A DNA stretch of 64,000 nt from Cordilura impudica (taxonomy: Eukaryota; Arthropoda; Insecta; Diptera; Scathophagidae). The translations under genes were made by a program, and so were the position numbers. Under the pieces are notes generated by a model. That model was not told the origin of the DNA. It ran no database searches and saw nothing but the letters and a program-made list of their open reading frames with translations. The stretch's first letter is position 1. Every line of letters starts with the position of its first letter. Below, piece after piece: positions 63,100 through 64,000 of the stretch. The DNA is taken from NCBI GenBank assembly GCA_963682025.1, contig OY821518.1:31266032-31330031 (forward strand), in the 5' to 3' direction.

Positions 63100-64000
63100 A
63101 AGGTAATTTTTATAAGAGCTTCTTTTTTTTAAAGAATATTTACTTTTTTAAGCAATATTACTTTTTTAGGAAAATTTCACTTTTTTAAGAAAGTTCCCTT
63201 ATTTAAGAAAATGAAATTTTAGTACTTTTTTAATAAAAAGGAAAAAGTTCCTTTGAAGAAAAATCACTTTTTTTTTAAGACAAATAAATTTTTTAAGAAA
63301 ATTTAATTTTTAAAAAAAACCTACTTTTTAAAGCAAATGTACTTTTTGAAGAAAAGGTACTTTATAAAGAAAAATTAAATTTTTAAGAACAAGTACTTAT
63401 TTTTGAAAATGTATTTTTTTCATTATGTCACATAAACTGACAACAAATTACGCTGGCATAACATATTATGAACTAACAAAAAAATCCGGCTGTCAAACAA
63501 AAATAAACATGTTTTGACAATTTCATTTTTGATGTAAAATTTTGACAATAATTGACAAATATTGACATTGAAAATGACATTGTAAAATCCGGGCAAAAAG
63601 GTAATTTTATAAGAAAATTTAATTTTGAAAGAAAATTTACATTTTAAGAAAATTTATATTTATAACAAAAGGTTTTTTTTAAGAAAGGGTACTTTTTTAA
63701 GAAAAAGTACTTTATTAAGAAAATTTACTTTTAAAGGAAATATACTTTTATAAGAAAAATTTAGTTTTTAAGAACAGGTATTTCTTCAAGAAAAGCTATT
63801 TTTTTAAGAAAATGAAGCTATTTTGAGAAGAGATAATTTTTTAAGAAAAGGTACTTCTTAAGAAACATTCTTTTTAAGAAAATGTGTTCTTTTTAAGAAA
63901 TTGTACTTTTTAAAGGATCTTTTTGAAGAAAAGGTAGTTTCTGAAGAAAAGGTACTTTTTGAAGAAAAGGTACTTTTTGAAGAATATGTAGGTACTTTTT
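63100..64000 (+). repeat. Degenerate short tandem array running off the window
   Basis: About 20 bp units of the form AAGAAAAGGTACTTTTT with heavy drift, interrupted at about 63425-63605 by a segment with several TTGACA words. The cleanest copies are at the window end. No gene. Confidence 0.8.

Overview
The window is AT-rich eukaryotic DNA from a higher dipteran, most likely a calyptrate fly (blowfly, house fly or stable fly type). The reasons are three recognisable fly genes with small GT-AG introns, a BEN-domain protein of the Elba/insensitive type known from flies, an insect errantivirus with env, and many Tc1/mariner, piggyBac, pogo, Merlin and non-LTR relics. No bacterial gene, tRNA, rRNA or CRISPR array is seen. 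Genus and species cannot be read from the sequence.

Host genes. Arpc5 (minus, 1293-1817) and ND-B17.2/NDUFA12 (plus, starting at 2218) are divergent and share a 400 bp promoter region. NDUFA12 exons 1-3 end at 2708, but its last exon is at 25030-25103, so its third intron is about 22.3 kb. That intron is a stack of nested mobile elements. On the minus strand lie a BEN-domain factor (32310-33104, probably Elba2) and, upstream of it, an unrecognised gene. The latter has two exons at 43479-44127 and a probable last exon at 33969-34160, which implies a 9.3 kb intron that is also full of repeats.

NDUFA12 intron 3. A short tandem array is split by a 3.7 kb inverted-repeat element (3582-7312) that carries a 1.6 kb A-rich 7-bp satellite, and by a DINE-like repeat (7403-8171). 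Then come a TIR element (8965-9725), a Tc1 copy (9810-13440) split by a Sola-like element with a 4-bp duplication (10304-12938), and a piggyBac copy (about 13504-24670). The piggyBac copy is split by an errantivirus provirus with nearly identical LTRs (13606-21730) and by a small inverted-repeat insertion.

Right part. Two copies of a 3 kb noncoding repeat (27143-30204, 47477-50458), a TIR element split by a DINE-like copy (30580-32125), and a 2.6 kb 7-bp satellite with a 382 bp palindrome inside (35110-37690). Next are Tc1, Gypsy and pogo relics (38.5-41 kb), a non-LTR reverse transcriptase (44749-45680), a mariner with both ends (46325-47405), and a 2.5 kb long-TIR transposon (52398-54881). 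The window ends with tandem DINE-like copies (56173-57806), a Merlin transposase (58867-59885) and three tandem-repeat arrays (60.8-64 kb).

Overall the window shows four small genes whose introns and spacers have been swollen by layered insertions. The nesting gives a relative order: the errantivirus, with LTRs about 99% identical, is the youngest layer that can be dated.
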